64,000 nucleotides of DNA from Abelmoschus esculentus (lineage: Eukaryota; Streptophyta; Magnoliopsida; Malvales; Malvaceae): contig JAUCBN010000043.1 in the NCBI GenBank assembly GCA_035048815.1, positions 4,219,001 through 4,283,000 of the forward strand, given 5' to 3'. Of the stretch, positions 47,716 through 60,000 are shown piece after piece. The notes below the pieces were generated by a model. It was not told the origin of the DNA. It did no database searches and saw nothing but the letters and a program-made list of their open reading frames with translations. Numbering within the stretch: the stretch's first letter is position 1; the number at the start of each line of letters is the position of its first letter. The position numbers and the translations under genes were made by a program.

Positions 47716-48885
47716 TTTGAGGTCGTATAACACCCAGATCCATAGTACTTCAAAACCAAACAGTTAAGATGATCATGGTTAAAAAATAGAAACCTGGGTC
47801 GATTTTTGAGCAAATTCCATCGTCAAGAAAAAGAAAGATGAGAAGAAAAGAAGTGAAAGTTGTTCATGTTTCGCTTTCTTTGCTTCCCTCCATAACCGAT
47901 TCGATCAAGCTCAAGATCGAGAAACAAAGGAAGACAAAGAAAGGAATCACAGAAGGAAAGGGTGGAAATGAAGGGCCTCTCTTCTCTTCTCAAGGCTTTC
48001 GAATTTCGATAAAATGATGTTTCCATGTCTTTCTAAAAATGGTAACAAATTAAGAGAAAAAAGGAACAGAGAAAACAGGGAGTGGAATACGGGGAGACCG
48101 TTCAGAATTTTTGCATCCACCCCTAACCATAGTAACTACGATGAATCAAAACATGTACAGAAAATCAATAGATTTAGTAGTCACGTAAAAAGCTGACCCG
48201 ACCTACTGAAATTTGTTTGAGTCAAAATCTGGTTTGACCCGGGATATAATGATTTGAATTTGATCTTTATTCGATTGTTGTTGATCTGAACCCGAGTTGG
48301 ACCTGTTACTGTAGTAACCGAATCCGAACTGTATTTGAACGAGAATGATCCGAACTCGATTTCAACCCGTTACTGTGGATTCGAAACCCGACCTGCATCC
48401 GACTGAAACAAACCCGAACCCGATTCTGACCTGACAGATAACCGATATTACCCGACTGAATCGATACAAGACCTGATTTTACCCAACCTGTTTTAAATTC
48501 GACTTGTTTTGAACCCGACCTGATAAATGACTCGACTTGTTTTGTACCTGACCTGTTATTAACCTGAACTAATATAAAAGAGAAAATCGCCATTCAAGTA
48601 TTAATAAAGTTTTCATTAAATCACTCAATTATTAAAGATTAAAGGGATCATAAGAAGAAATTTGTCCTTTCTCCTCCCAAAGTTACGAGCTTTAGTCATT
48701 CAAGCTTCTGCCACATGGTTTTTGGATGATTCCAGAGTTGCAGCAAATATTAACTTCATGCTTCACTTTATCTCCATCCAACCTGTGACCCTTCTAAAGT
48801 GAAAATATCAGTTTTAATACACTGGACGAGATCCCCATGGTTTCATACAACCACTCCTTTATCATCTCTTCATTCGTATCATCAC
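47716..48885. other. Divergent promoter region with a repeat
   Basis: Lies between the IPC synthase (-) and the DUF688-like gene (+). 47716-48010 is probably leader and promoter of the synthase. From about 48190 to 48580 GACCCGA, GAACCCGA and ACCTGTTTT words recur, the reverse orientation of the repeat text at 38030-38360. Confidence 0.5.
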
Positions 48886-49755
48886 ATGCATCTCGAGTCA
48901 CCTATTCCCTTTTCCCCTACCTACTCCAATGAATTCTTCTCTTCCACAGCGATTTTCCTCTATATGGGACAAGGAATGAATGAAGCAATGGAAAGGAAGC
49001 GCCCCAGAAAGCTTAACTTATATGCGCCACTCTTATCAACAAGGCGAACTGCTTGTGGATACGTTAGTGATGAAGTTTCATGCATGAATTCCCTTGCTGG
49101 ATGCAAAGATTCGAGTAATGGGATTCCCTTCTGCTGGGAACAGGCTCCTTGTATGCCCAAAAACTCAGAGAGAAGTAACAATGTAGATGAGGCCGAAACG
49201 CCACGTCCGAAACCCCCACCAGGCAGACGGCTTCCACCAAAACAAGAAACTAGAGTGGATGTATTCTCAGATGAAGGTAGTGATGCAGATGTGGATGGCA
49301 TTGGCACAGAAGATGTATTCTCAGATGCCATGGAAATTTTGTCACTAACTGAAGCAATAGATATGGTTGAGAAAAGTCAGAAAACAGAAAAGTTCCGTGG
49401 ATCAACAAGGAGCTTAGATCCTAGTGATTTGGATGGCTTGAACTTAGATATGAATTTAGAGCACAGTGATTGTCCATCTCCAAGTTTCATAATCGAACGC
49501 TTTCTCCCAGATGCCATAGCACTGGCTGCATCATCTGCGCTAAACATGTCCAAAACAAAGCTTCCATACCTCTATAATTACACGGATCACTCACCATGTG
49601 TTTCCCAAGCAGTAATCAAGCAACCATCAATGTCTTCCCCAAAGGGTTGTGGGCTTGAGATGTTGCTGCCTTGGCGGAAGAAGCACAAACTCTGTAGTGT
49701 AACAAATCCAACCAAGGAGAACCAAAAGCTAGGGAAAAGCAGAATGGAGATGTAA
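48886..49755 (+). CDS. DUF688-like plant protein of unknown function
   Basis: A single open exon of about 290 codons from the first in-frame ATG at 48886; the ATG at 48964 (MGQGMNEAMERKRPRKLNL) is an equally good start. The hallmark is GIPFCWEQAPCMPKNSE followed by a Pro/Arg-rich patch (RPKPPPGRRLPPKQ), as in plant proteins of the DUF688 group. An acidic, Ser-rich middle (FSDEGSDADVDGIGTEDVFSD) follows. Near the C terminus are SPSFIIERFLPDAIALAASS and GCGLEMLLPWRKKHKLC, also family features. There is no signal peptide or membrane segment, so it is probably a nuclear or cytosolic protein, but its function is not known to me. Confidence 0.8.
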   Translation: MHLESPIPFSPTYSNEFFSSTAIFLYMGQGMNEAMERKRPRKLNLYAPLLSTRRTACGYVSDEVSCMNSLAGCKDSSNGIPFCWEQAPCMPKNSERSNNVDEAETPRPKPPPGRRLPPKQETRVDVFSDEGSDADVDGIGTEDVFSDAMEILSLTEAIDMVEKSQKTEKFRGSTRSLDPSDLDGLNLDMNLEHSDCPSPSFIIERFLPDAIALAASSALNMSKTKLPYLYNYTDHSPCVSQAVIKQPSMSSPKGCGLEMLLPWRKKHKLCSVTNPTKENQKLGKSRMEM

Positions 49756-51300
49756 ATAATATAGCTCTGCTTTTGATTTGTATAGACATGTAGTGAATGA
49801 GAAGAATGATATATATATATATACTTTCAGGGTCTCATTTATTTTTAATGATTAGCTGTACTCTTTTTTTTTCTGACTAAATTTGTTAATTTTAAAAATT
49901 ATTTCAGGGTATCCATTTTAAGTTTTTAAGTATTCATTCTACCTGTAGAAAAGAAGGGTTAACAGATCATTTGACTTTACTTTCAAAAATAAAGAACTTA
50001 TTCATTCATCTTCCTTGTCTCTGATAAGATTGGTTTCATTTGCTTTGAATCCATGGAAGATGATTAAGCAGATATAAATCCAAGTAATTAAGAAATCGAA
50101 GTACTTGTTATTAGAGGTAGTAGTGTTTATAATCGGGTACCAATAGCTTTTGGTATCTAAAGTTTAAAGTATTTTGATTTTCGGATATTAATATTATCGG
50201 TCTATTATTTAGCCCATAAATATCAAGTACTCGTAAGTTGAGTGTTAACTGTGACCTAATTAAAAAAATAAATTAAAATTAAAATCAAGGTATGTCGTAA
50301 ATAAAGATAGGTCTTAAGTTGTATGTTCCACCTTCAAGACGATCCTGATTTTGTGTTTTCATATTACAGATCTAATAACACATTTTGTATGTATGCTTTT
50401 CTTTATGTTTTATTTGATATTGATAGATATTTCTTTTATATATAATTAAAATTATCTATTATTTATTCTTTTGATATTTTTTTAAAATTTTGATTTATAA
50501 TTATTTAAAAATTATTATTGATAAAAATATAAAAAATATATTTTAAAAATATTTTATCATTTTTTAAATATATATCTTATAAAAATTAATTATTTAAAAT
50601 ATTTAATATAAATAAGGTTAAATTTTAAAAAGTAATTAGTTGTATATATTTTTCTATTATTTCCCTTTTTATTACATTATTTTAATTTTTTTTAAATATT
50701 AGTATTGTAAAATTTAGGAAGACATGTAATTATATAGTTAAACATATATGGGTAATTATGGTTAGGACTCAATTCTTTTCAACAGAGTTTTTGCACTTGG
50801 TTAGGGTCGAGTTCAGAAAATTATGGTTAAGGTATAATTTTAAAATTTAAAATTAAAATTAAAATTTTAAATTAAATTTTAAAAATTAATTTTTATGTTA
50901 GGCATGAAAAAAAACATAAAGACAATATTTTGTTTAAATAAAATAATATAAATATCTTAAATTATTTGATCAATTAATAAATCTTAAAATTTGATTCTCA
51001 TTCTTGTATTTCTCATACTTATCGTTTGTGTAAAGTTAAGAACAAAAATATTCTATTCAGATAAATTAAACAATATAATTTTTTATGTTATTATTTTAAA
51101 AGACTCGTATTTAATAATTTTATAAAATATTTATATATTATAAAAAATAAATATATATATATAAATAAATATTATTTTATAAACATGATTATTAAAAAAT
51201 AATTTTATTTTCTAATAAATCTTAGTACATATTTATTTTATATTTTATTTAAATTTGAATTATTTGAGTACAAGGGTATAATTAAATCCTAATAAATAAG
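49756..51300. other. AT-rich spacer
   Basis: Beyond the 3' region of the preceding gene (to about 49850, with an (AT)n run at 49810) the sequence is strongly AT-rich. No gene or well-bounded repeat seen. Confidence 0.5.
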
Positions 51301-51322
51301 TGCTTAAGCTGTGTATAACCAA

Positions 51323-51743
51323 CACGTGGTTTTGGGATATACAAAAGACACACGTTGAAGCTTCATAGTCTTGATCATCAAAACAAAAAGATGAGTTTAT
51401 AACGGGTGTCAAAAATCGCTAAATATTATTAATATTAAACATCGTTAAAATTATTGAATTAATTTATAAAAAATAAAAATCTAAAAGATTAATCATACAA
51501 TTATTAATTATATATTAAATTTACTATTTTTTTATTAATTATATATTAAATCCTTTAAATTTTAAATTTTAACTAATTAATTCAATAATATTCAAAATTA
51601 ATAGTTTCAAAGAGTATTATTTTCTCAAAACAAAATACTCTATGAATTTACATAGTGCATTGCATGCAAAACACGTCTAACACACGTGTCCTAAATATAT
51701 ACACGTGTCGGTATCCTAATGTCCGAAGCTTTCCTATAAATAA
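51323..51743 (+). promoter_or_regulatory. ABA/stress-type promoter of the LEA-like gene
   Basis: A G-box CACGTGG lies at 51323-51329, and two perfect ACACGTGTC motifs (ABRE type) at 51682-51690 and 51701-51709, 19 bp apart. The TATA box CTATAAATAA is at 51734-51743, about 70 bp before the ATG. Paired ABREs just upstream of the TATA box are the usual layout of abscisic-acid-inducible genes. Confidence 0.75.
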
Positions 51744-51814
51744 ACACAGACAATAACTCCCCCCTCCCCAAACAGTTGCACCATTATCATCCTTTCTGAA
51801 TCCCAGTGAAGAAA

Positions 51815-52410
51815 ATGGCGTCTCATGATCAGAGTTACAGAGCTGGTGAAGCCGAAGGCCGAGCTCGAGTAATACACTCTTCACAGCTCTCATTCTTTCA
51901 CATTTATCACATGTTTTATTTCACTTCTGAAGTTGGTCATTAAGAACTTGGCTTAGACATGGTAGGGATTAGGGAACATAAGCATATGTTCTTACAGGGT
52001 TAAACTATAAACATGTCGGCATGGCAGAAATATGCAGTAGTTATTCATGTATGATGCAGTATCTGTAATCCATGGTTGTGTAGGAAAAAGGTGAGCAAAT
52101 GAAGGAGAGCATGAAGGAGAAGGGAGCAGCAGCCAAGCAGAAAACGTTGGAGACAGCTGAAGCTATTAAAGACAAAACTACAGGTGCTGCACGATCAACC
52201 GACCAGAAAACTAAAGATACATCGGCATCTGCTAAACAGAATGCGGCGGAAGCCAAGGAAAAGAGCGGTGGAATGCTGCAGCAGACGGGAGACAAGGTGA
52301 AGAACATGGCTCAAGGTGCCACCCAGGCTGTGAAGAACACGTTCGGAATGGCAGATGCTGATGATGCTCAACACAGTTATCCTTCGACAAAGAAGGATAC
52401 TAACTACTAG
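51815..52410 (+). CDS. Small hydrophilic LEA-like (group 3/LEA_4 type) stress protein
   Basis: Two exons, 51815-51868 and 52084-52410, join in phase 0 to 126 residues. The protein MASHDQSYRAGEAEGRAR... is very hydrophilic, rich in Ala, Lys, Glu, Gln and Thr, nearly lacks aromatic residues in its core, and contains loosely repeated 11-residue-like units (AAAKQKTLETA, EAIKDKTTGAA, KQNAAEAKEKSGG, QGATQAVKNTF). These are the marks of LEA_4/KIN-like proteins that protect cells during drying, cold or seed maturation. It has no signal peptide. The ABRE-bearing promoter just upstream fits this role. The C-terminal tail (PSTKKDTNY) is short and polar. Confidence 0.88.
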
Positions 52411-53709
52411 GAATAGGATTGTCGTTTTCATGTCTGTTCTAAATAATGGTTGAAACATCAACCCGATGCTCTAGAATGTTTCAGGATTTTTCCTTGCTTA
52501 TTTCTACTTTTCATCCATAAATAAAAATATATTATCGGATATTTATCATTAGTAGATCACTTTATAATTGATTTCTGATGAGAAAATTCGTATTAATAAA
52601 AGAGTTCTTATAATAAAAAGAAGATACGGGGTCTATTTTTTTTTAAGGGTGTCAATTGATGTTATTTATTTATTTTTAATTTTATTTTTAAAAAATTATA
52701 TATAAATTATATAAAAATAAGTTGATTTAAAAAATGTTTGGGCCATTTTTTTTTCAAGGTTTTAAAATTATAGAGTACGTATTTATTTAACGTATTATAT
52801 TTTTATATTCTAAAGTCATCTGTTAATTATTGTAAAATTATTGTAAAGAATTTTAATCATCTAATGAATGTATAACATATAATCATTCATTAATTTTATC
52901 TGTTTGTATAAAATCATTTTTAAAAATATATTTTAAGAGTTTTTATTTATTTCTATTGAATCTTTAAATCCTTCCATTATTATTACTGAATCCCATTCTT
53001 TTATTTTAGATTTTTTTATTTTCTTTATTTTTTTTATGAATTGTTTTCTTACTTTTAATTCAGTCTTAAATTCTAACTCCGTCCTCGCTATTAATTATGT
53101 CTTTTATCGTCTTAAATTGAGGAATGAGTTCTTTTTCAAAATAAATATAAATGTAAAACAATAGGCACAAACGATGATATAGAAAATTAAGAGTTAAAGA
53201 ATAAGGGGTTGAGTGTATTTTTTAGGGTGTAAGGTTTAATATTTAGGATATAAAAAATTTAGGTTAAAGTTTATACTTTAATTTTTTTAAATTTTTTAAT
53301 AGGAAATATAGAAAGTAATGTCACTAAGAGAATTATTGATTAATCTTATAGATAATGTGAAGAAATGACTGTAATATAATTTTTGCTTTATTATTTAAAA
53401 AAAATATTTTTTTTAAACAACTAAAATAACAGATTTTAGTTTGAAATACAAAACCAATAAAAATCAAATATCATTAGCTATTTTTAGTAACGAAATTCAC
53501 TGAAACTTTAAACGACAAAACCCATTTTTCCCGACACTTCAGTTCTTCTACAACCAACATGAGTGGTGAGAATTTAATCATAAAACTGTATAAATCCGAA
53601 GCCCTCCACCCATGTTTTTCATGGTGCTTACAACTATGTACATTTAAACAAAATAAAAAAACAAAGAAAAGGAAAGAGTAATAATATTAATAAAGGCCAA
53701 AGTTTGAAC
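52411..53709. other. Spacer and polygalacturonase promoter
   Basis: AT-rich. 53160-53300 carries TAAGGGGTT, TTTAGGGTGTAAGG and AGGATATAAAAAAT words also seen near 42000-42130, a decayed repeat. A TATA-like CTGTATAAAT lies at 53586-53595, about 115 bp before the polygalacturonase ATG. Confidence 0.45.
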
Positions 53710-55310
53710 ATGGCATCTCTGGGGTTAGTGGGAATAATTGTTGTCGTTCTCGGCGTAGTTCTTCTTCCTGTTTTGCAAGTATCAGCACAGTTCAAACCAG
53801 AACAAGGCATGGAACAAGCTACAGCAGTTGCCACTGCCGCTGGAGGACCAGATGTTAAACTTTTCAATGTGCTGGACTTTGGTGCCAAGGCTGATGGAAC
53901 CACCCCGAGCGCCATTGTAAGTCTTCTGGTATTGAAACTCAGATGGATTCTGGTGCTAATGAGACAATGTTTGTTGTTGGTGGTGTTTCAGAATTTTATT
54001 AGGACATTCAAAGAAGCGTGCAACCACCCAGGAAAGGCAATGATGGTGATCCCTGAGGGAAAATTTGTCTTAGGATCGGCGTTATTTTCCGGACCCTGCA
54101 GCAATGTACCTCCGCTGATGGTTTCAGTCGGTGGAACACTTCTGCCACAAGCTAATACGAAGACGGCTGAAGATGCCGATTGGCTCACCTTCCAGAGCAT
54201 TGATGGGTTGATCGTAAGTGGAAAGGGTACTTTCAATGGGGAAGGTGAAAAGACATGGAAGCCGGACTGCGACAATTGCCCTCGAGCGCCTGCCGTAAGC
54301 TCAATCAGCACCACCCGACCAAACATAATTTCATGTTGTTTTTATGTTGTAGCTAAGCTAACAATGGTAATAATCTGGTACAAATTGCAGAGCTTGAAGT
54401 TTATCAAGGTGAACAACACCATCATTAGTGGCATTAGTTCTGTCAACGCTAAAGGGTTCCATTTCATGATCAGTGTTAGCGACAACATGTGGATCGACGG
54501 TGTTACTATAACAGCTCCCGCCGAAAGCCCTAACACCGATGGCATTCACATGAGCAAGAGTAACAAGATCAAAATAACAAACTGTCGTATCGGTACAGGC
54601 GATGATTGCGTCTCCATTATCCATGGATCCACCAATATCAGTGTTGAGAACGTCCAATGTGGCCCCGGACACGGTATCAGGTATCTTCATTATATCTATC
54701 TATACATCTATCTAGCCGTAAAATCTTAACTTGAATCTGTTTAAACAGCATCGGTAGCCTCGGACATTACGATTCCGAGGCAGATGTTTTTGGTGTCACG
54801 GTGAGGAACTGCACATTTAAAGATACAGACAATGGTGCCAGAATCAAATCTTACAAAAATGATGATCCAAGCAGAGCTGCAGGAATTACTTTTGAAAATA
54901 TCATAATGGATCATGTTAAGAACCCCATCATCATAGATCAAGAATACGGACAAGTAGGCAGCAGTGAGGTGATTTTCCTTTCTCTGTCCTCTTGCGCGTG
55001 TCAGATACGAATATATATTCGAATATATACCGATATTAACATCATTATTTTTTCTTGTATTTGCTTGTTGAAGAGTTCTCGAGTGAGCATTGAAGACGTA
55101 CATTTCATCAACATCAAAGGAACTTCTGTCAGCAAAGTTGCCGTAGATTTGCTTTGCAGCAAAACAAATCCATGCAAAGACATTACCCTAAAAGACATAG
55201 ACTTGAAGTTCGACGGTACGGAAAAAGCCGACGTTCCCTTCAGCTCTAACTGCACCAACGTCAAAGTTTCCTACTCCGGCGTCCAGAACCCACCGCCATG
55301 CCCACCGTAA
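53710..55310 (+). CDS. Polygalacturonase (glycoside hydrolase family 28), exo-type/pollen-like
   Basis: This wall enzyme hydrolyses pectin. Five exons, 53710-53916, 53992-54294, 54391-54680, 54749-54968 and 55074-55310, join in phase to about 418 residues. The ATG at 53710 starts a signal peptide (MASLGLVGIIVVVLGVVLL). VLDFGAKADGTT is the usual opening of the mature domain. The four GH28 signatures are present in order: SPNTDGIH, TGDDCVSI, CGPGHGISIGSLG (assembled across an intron) and ARIKSY; the Asp residues of NTDG and GDDC and the His of GHG are catalytic. The Cys pattern near DNCP and the C-terminal CTNVKVSYSG fit the clade of pollen exopolygalacturonases, but tissue expression is an inference. 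Intron 1 is 75 bp, in frame and free of stops, so retention would give a 25-residue insertion. Confidence 0.94.
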
Positions 55311-56039
55311 CCACCTTTAACCACACGGCCTAATATTCTTTCTTTATTTATTACAACACAGAGATCCATGCAAACTGTGATTGTTATTTTATTTATGCCG
55401 ACAACATATGACCCCAATGTAGTCCTCATAAAGACATAATGTGGAACACATAACTCTGGGTTGTTGATGTTTTAAAATTTTATGAAATTTTTTTCTTTAT
55501 TTTTGGATACTAGTTGCTTGTACAATTTTAATCTATTCTATTAATAAATTCTTCACTAAGTTAAACTTTAATTTACAGATATTTGTTAAAAGAAATTACA
55601 TAAATTTATTAAAATTCAAAATATTAGATTTTAAATTTAAAAAATATGTAAATTTTCTTTTTTTAAAATATTATATATTTTATAAAATTTAATTAATTAA
55701 CATATTTATAATAAAAATTAAAAGATTTAAGTACCTAAAATCAATAAGAAATAACTTAAATAGGACGAATGAAGTATATAAATTCATTGCATTCAAATAT
55801 TTTAAATATTAAAAAATTATTTCCTTTTTTTACTTTATCCATTAATATTAAGAAAAATAACAAAAATTATAGGACTTAAAATTTATTCATCAAAAGCATT
55901 GTGTCCAATTTATTATCTTTTACAATATGTACAACAGATTTATATATTACAGAGATTACAACTTTTTCGTATACCGGGATTTAAACCCATACAAAATGGG
56001 ATAGGATGAACATCCTTGATCACTAGACCAATCAATGTA
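55311..56039. other. AT-rich spacer
   Basis: 3' region of the polygalacturonase gene, then AT-rich sequence without a gene. Confidence 0.5.
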
Positions 56040-56400
56040 TCAACAAAAAATGCTTTTAATTAACTTAACACTCTCCTTTAAGTTGGTGGGTGAAAGACAT
56101 CATTCACCCTAACTTGATCATCAAGTACTCATATTGATTTATTTTAATTAAACCCTTTAGTTAGTATGTTGATCCTTACCCCTAACTTGACCATCAAATA
56201 CTCATTGATTTATTTCAATTAAACCCTTTAGTTAGTATGTTGATCCTGTGTAGGTAGTTCTAACAACTCTATTCTGAATTTTTCTAGAATAAAATGATAA
56301 TTTATCTCTATATGTTTAATTCTTTCATGAATATCAAATAATTATGTAAACTTTGCATGTATCCAAGGGCTTCGGTTTGTTTTAAATTCCACTATCGAGA
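56040..56400 (-). mobile_element. Ty1/copia retrotransposon relic (RNase H C-terminal end)
   Basis: On the minus strand, broken frames give FHERIKHIEINYHFILEKF, then LPTQDQ, ILTKGFN, and NQYEYLMIKLG before a stop. This order (…FHERTKHIE…, …LTKGL…, …KLG…) is the typical end of copia pol. A direct duplication of about 68 bp (56111-56178 against 56182-56247) lies within it, covering the LTKG segment twice. Multiple stops show that it is dead. Confidence 0.7.
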
Positions 56401-57024
56401 TGCATGTTTCAGTATATCATATACTGATTTATGCAACCTACACACGAGTCTCCCTTGGCTGTGAAAACCCTTCGGAGGCATTGAACATGTCCATTTGATA
56501 TAATGGCAAAGCATGCATTGCAACTAATGCAATAATTGTTCAAACAGTCACTTGTCGTAATGCTCATGGCATGATATTAATAGACAATATCGTATTCAAT
56601 TAAGCAGTTGGAATGGCCTGTTAAAGTGGCTTTGTCGTAATGCTCAACCGAGGTATGGGGAGACTCTCAAGGGCTACACCGAGTAGTTCTCGAATCAAGC
56701 AGGTGGAATGGCCTGTTAAAGTGAATCGCGTGTACCATGGAGGGGAAGGTATTACCAAATAAGACACTAAACTAGACTAATTTCGAATTTTTCAACAGTG
56801 ACTAACAGTAAAATGTATCAACAACACAAAGCACGAGGTTACATACTAAAACAAAACAAAATTTTCGACTACTGAATATGTTGGTTTTGCCACAATCGTA
56901 ACAACCTAAAGCGGCTCTACTCGAGACGAAAAGAATAGTTCACTAACAATCTTTAACAAGAAAACTCAGTTCCATAAATAGTACCAAAATATGGTTTTAC
57001 TATTACCTCCCGCACTGAAGTCGG
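56401..57024. other. Spacer downstream of the WDR43-like gene
   Basis: The phrase AGGTGGAATGGCCTGTTAAAGTG occurs at 56699, with a close variant near 56605, so a short segment is repeated. No gene seen. Confidence 0.45.
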
Positions 57025-60000
57025 TTAATTATCATCGTCACTACTTATTTGGGATTCATATTCTTCATCTACATCATCATCATCACCATCTTCATCTTCA
57101 TCTTCACTTTCATCTACTGGGTGATCACTCATGGAATGTTGAGTTTTGCTCTGAGCTGCCTTGCCAATCTGTTTCAAAAACTTAACGAATACAGTCAAAC
57201 ACAAAAAATAATTTAATCCAAGTAGCATTGTTAAGTTACCGACCTGTGTTGTTATGAGCTGCAATCGCCCAGATAATTGTAGCAAAGACTGAAGAGCTGA
57301 TCCTCTTGATTCAGTATTCTGGGGAAAAAAAGGGAATTGTGAATCATGGTTACAATTACTATGTTAATCTCATTTACTTAAGATAACAATGAAAGGATCA
57401 TTTCAAGCAGGAAGATAATGTGCAATGACTGGGTTCCCGAATGTCTGTTCCTTGTTGCCGTATGCAACTGGGTATGATTACCACCCTTTGTGTGTTTACA
57501 TCAAGGTTATTGTCCCTTTGAGAGCCTATTGACTCCTCAAGGGTAGTAACTTACAGGTGGCCTTCCTTGGTTATAACCAAGGGACAAACTTGAGGGTAAA
57601 ATTTATTTGAGAGGCCAGTGGGTCTCCAAAAAGGACAATGCCTTTCACAAGAAAGAGAGATATGGCAAGGTTGTCCTGGAACCCAATCATTGTCAAAAGA
57701 AAGCTTGCTATTCAACAAAGGGTCTCCGAAAAGGGCAATACCTTCGACAAGGAATTAAGCATCTGGGTTACGGATTCTCGAGACATAATAAGATGACCAT
57801 GAGTCAGCAAGAAACTATAAATCCACGGAAGAACATACTTTCCACTATATGACCTGTTGAAGACAATAAAAGATTAAATTTTCAAGCATATCATCTGTAG
57901 CTATTTTATTGCAAGGAGAAATTCAAGATTCTTTGATAAAACAAATGAGCTTAAAATAGAGTAAAAACTCACTCTATCACCAAGTTAACTGGAGTTGGGT
58001 GTGAATATCAAATATGGGCATGTGCCCTTCACATATTCAATCCCCCCGCCCCCATTTTTCTAGACCTTCAAAGGTCATTTCCTCGAAACTCGTGTCCAAT
58101 ATGCATTAGATACACGTGTAAGACATGAATATACCAAAAGAAAATGAAAAGTTGGACCAAAGTAGGTCTTGCTGCCTAGCAAATAAAAAAATAATGAAGC
58201 TTCATGTTTGTTTCAAGCTTAAGATGCTAAAAGTGAGAATTTTCATTATCAACCTACCAATATTCAGATAAAGAATATCAAATCAATAGACTGGAATTTT
58301 ACTAATACAAAATTCATCTCCCAATGGAAGATAGCTATTTTACTCAAACTCGAGTGTAAGTGTCAGATAAGTGAATGTATCCAACACGGGTATCCTTAGG
58401 GGGGGTCCTTTTTTAATTATGTCTTTTCAATGTATTTGAAGACCTTTTCATACTCATGTCGGTAAATGTGTAGGACATGAATACTTCAAGAAAAATGAAG
58501 AAATCAAAGCAACCAAGGAAGATAACATATTAACCCAGTTTTAATTGAACTATTTATCGGCTATGTTGCTCTAATTCTTCATTGTTTTCCAACATCCATG
58601 TCCAATGCATATACCAACATGGGAGTGGCGATATAACTCTAATGATCCTCCAAATACATAGAGGAACTAGGATAAAATTGTACATACCCACACAAAAACA
58701 TATCCATACCTGACAGTCACATCAGAATCCAAGTAGCATAGGTTATCGAGTATATAAAATGTTAGAAGGTAGAAAATGCCAGTAACAAAGACTTAATCAA
58801 ACCTTGATTGCCACAACTTCACCAAGGTTTCAAGCAATTTATGAGCATCACCAAGCTCCATAGAAGAAATAGCTGCTCTCATCTGATAATTTAATACAAA
58901 AATTAGCTAAATGACATAAATTAAATCTTAATTAAAAATATAATCAAGAGATATTCACAATCAAAAAACATTATTTGTGTCTGTCTCAACTGAATACGAA
59001 CCTTCTTTGGTGGCAAATTAGCTTCAAGATTAATACCATCAAATAGTACAGAATCAAGCTGAGCGTTACATGTATCAAGTATTCCTAGTGATCTTAATTG
59101 ATCCTCCATGCAAAGTGCTTTTGAACCGGCTTCTAATTCCATCGAATCATCTGCGTAAGCCAGAATAATAAAAATCAACAATGGAACACTAATATTGAAT
59201 GAAGATTGATGCAATATATACAAATAATAGCAAGAAATCTAACAAGGATTCATATTGCTTCAACCCAGTCCTTTGTTTCAATTTGTTTTCTATTATTGAA
59301 CTGTGTATACAACACAAATTTCTGGCTTATGGCACATTTACAAGATCAAAAGAAATCTGGTATACTTGAGTTGCAATAGTGACCAACTAACCAAGTCTTT
59401 TAGAATAATTAACCAAGGCAGACTATGGAAATTGAAACCTAATCCAGTTAATGATTGAAACTTGAAAGCTAAATTTACCTTTTCCATCCACGAATTCCAG
59501 TTGGCTCACAGGGATGATGGAATCATTCACTACATTATTAGCATCAACTCTCAAACTCCTATCCCTATCCTCTTTTTCCTCATGAGGATAAAAAATCTTC
59601 GAGATTGGAAGTGTGGCATCCTCAGCATTTGCACGATCCAATGCAATTACTATTTACATGTTAAGAAATCAGCTAACATGAAAAACAGATCACAGATAAC
59701 ATAACATGATCTTATATATGGACTCACAAGCATCCAATCCGAATTGAATACAGACAAGAAACTAGCATTAGAAATCTACAGAGCAAAGAAAACTGTAAAA
59801 GAAGCATTTGAGTAATCTACTGCGAGAAATTGAAAACAAATAGGAAGTAGTAAACAGAAATAAAAGATAAATTGATTTTTTTGGAATTGAAGACTTGTAT
59901 TCAGGGATTCTACGGGAATGTAATGTATACGACACACTGAAACCAACACATGCAGATATTGCCAAATGATTCAGAAGGTACTTCCAGCATAATTATGAAC

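Noticed and set aside
57607..57852. 81-codon plus-strand frame
   Set aside because: Antisense to the 112-bp WDR43-like exon at 57742-57853 and its intron.
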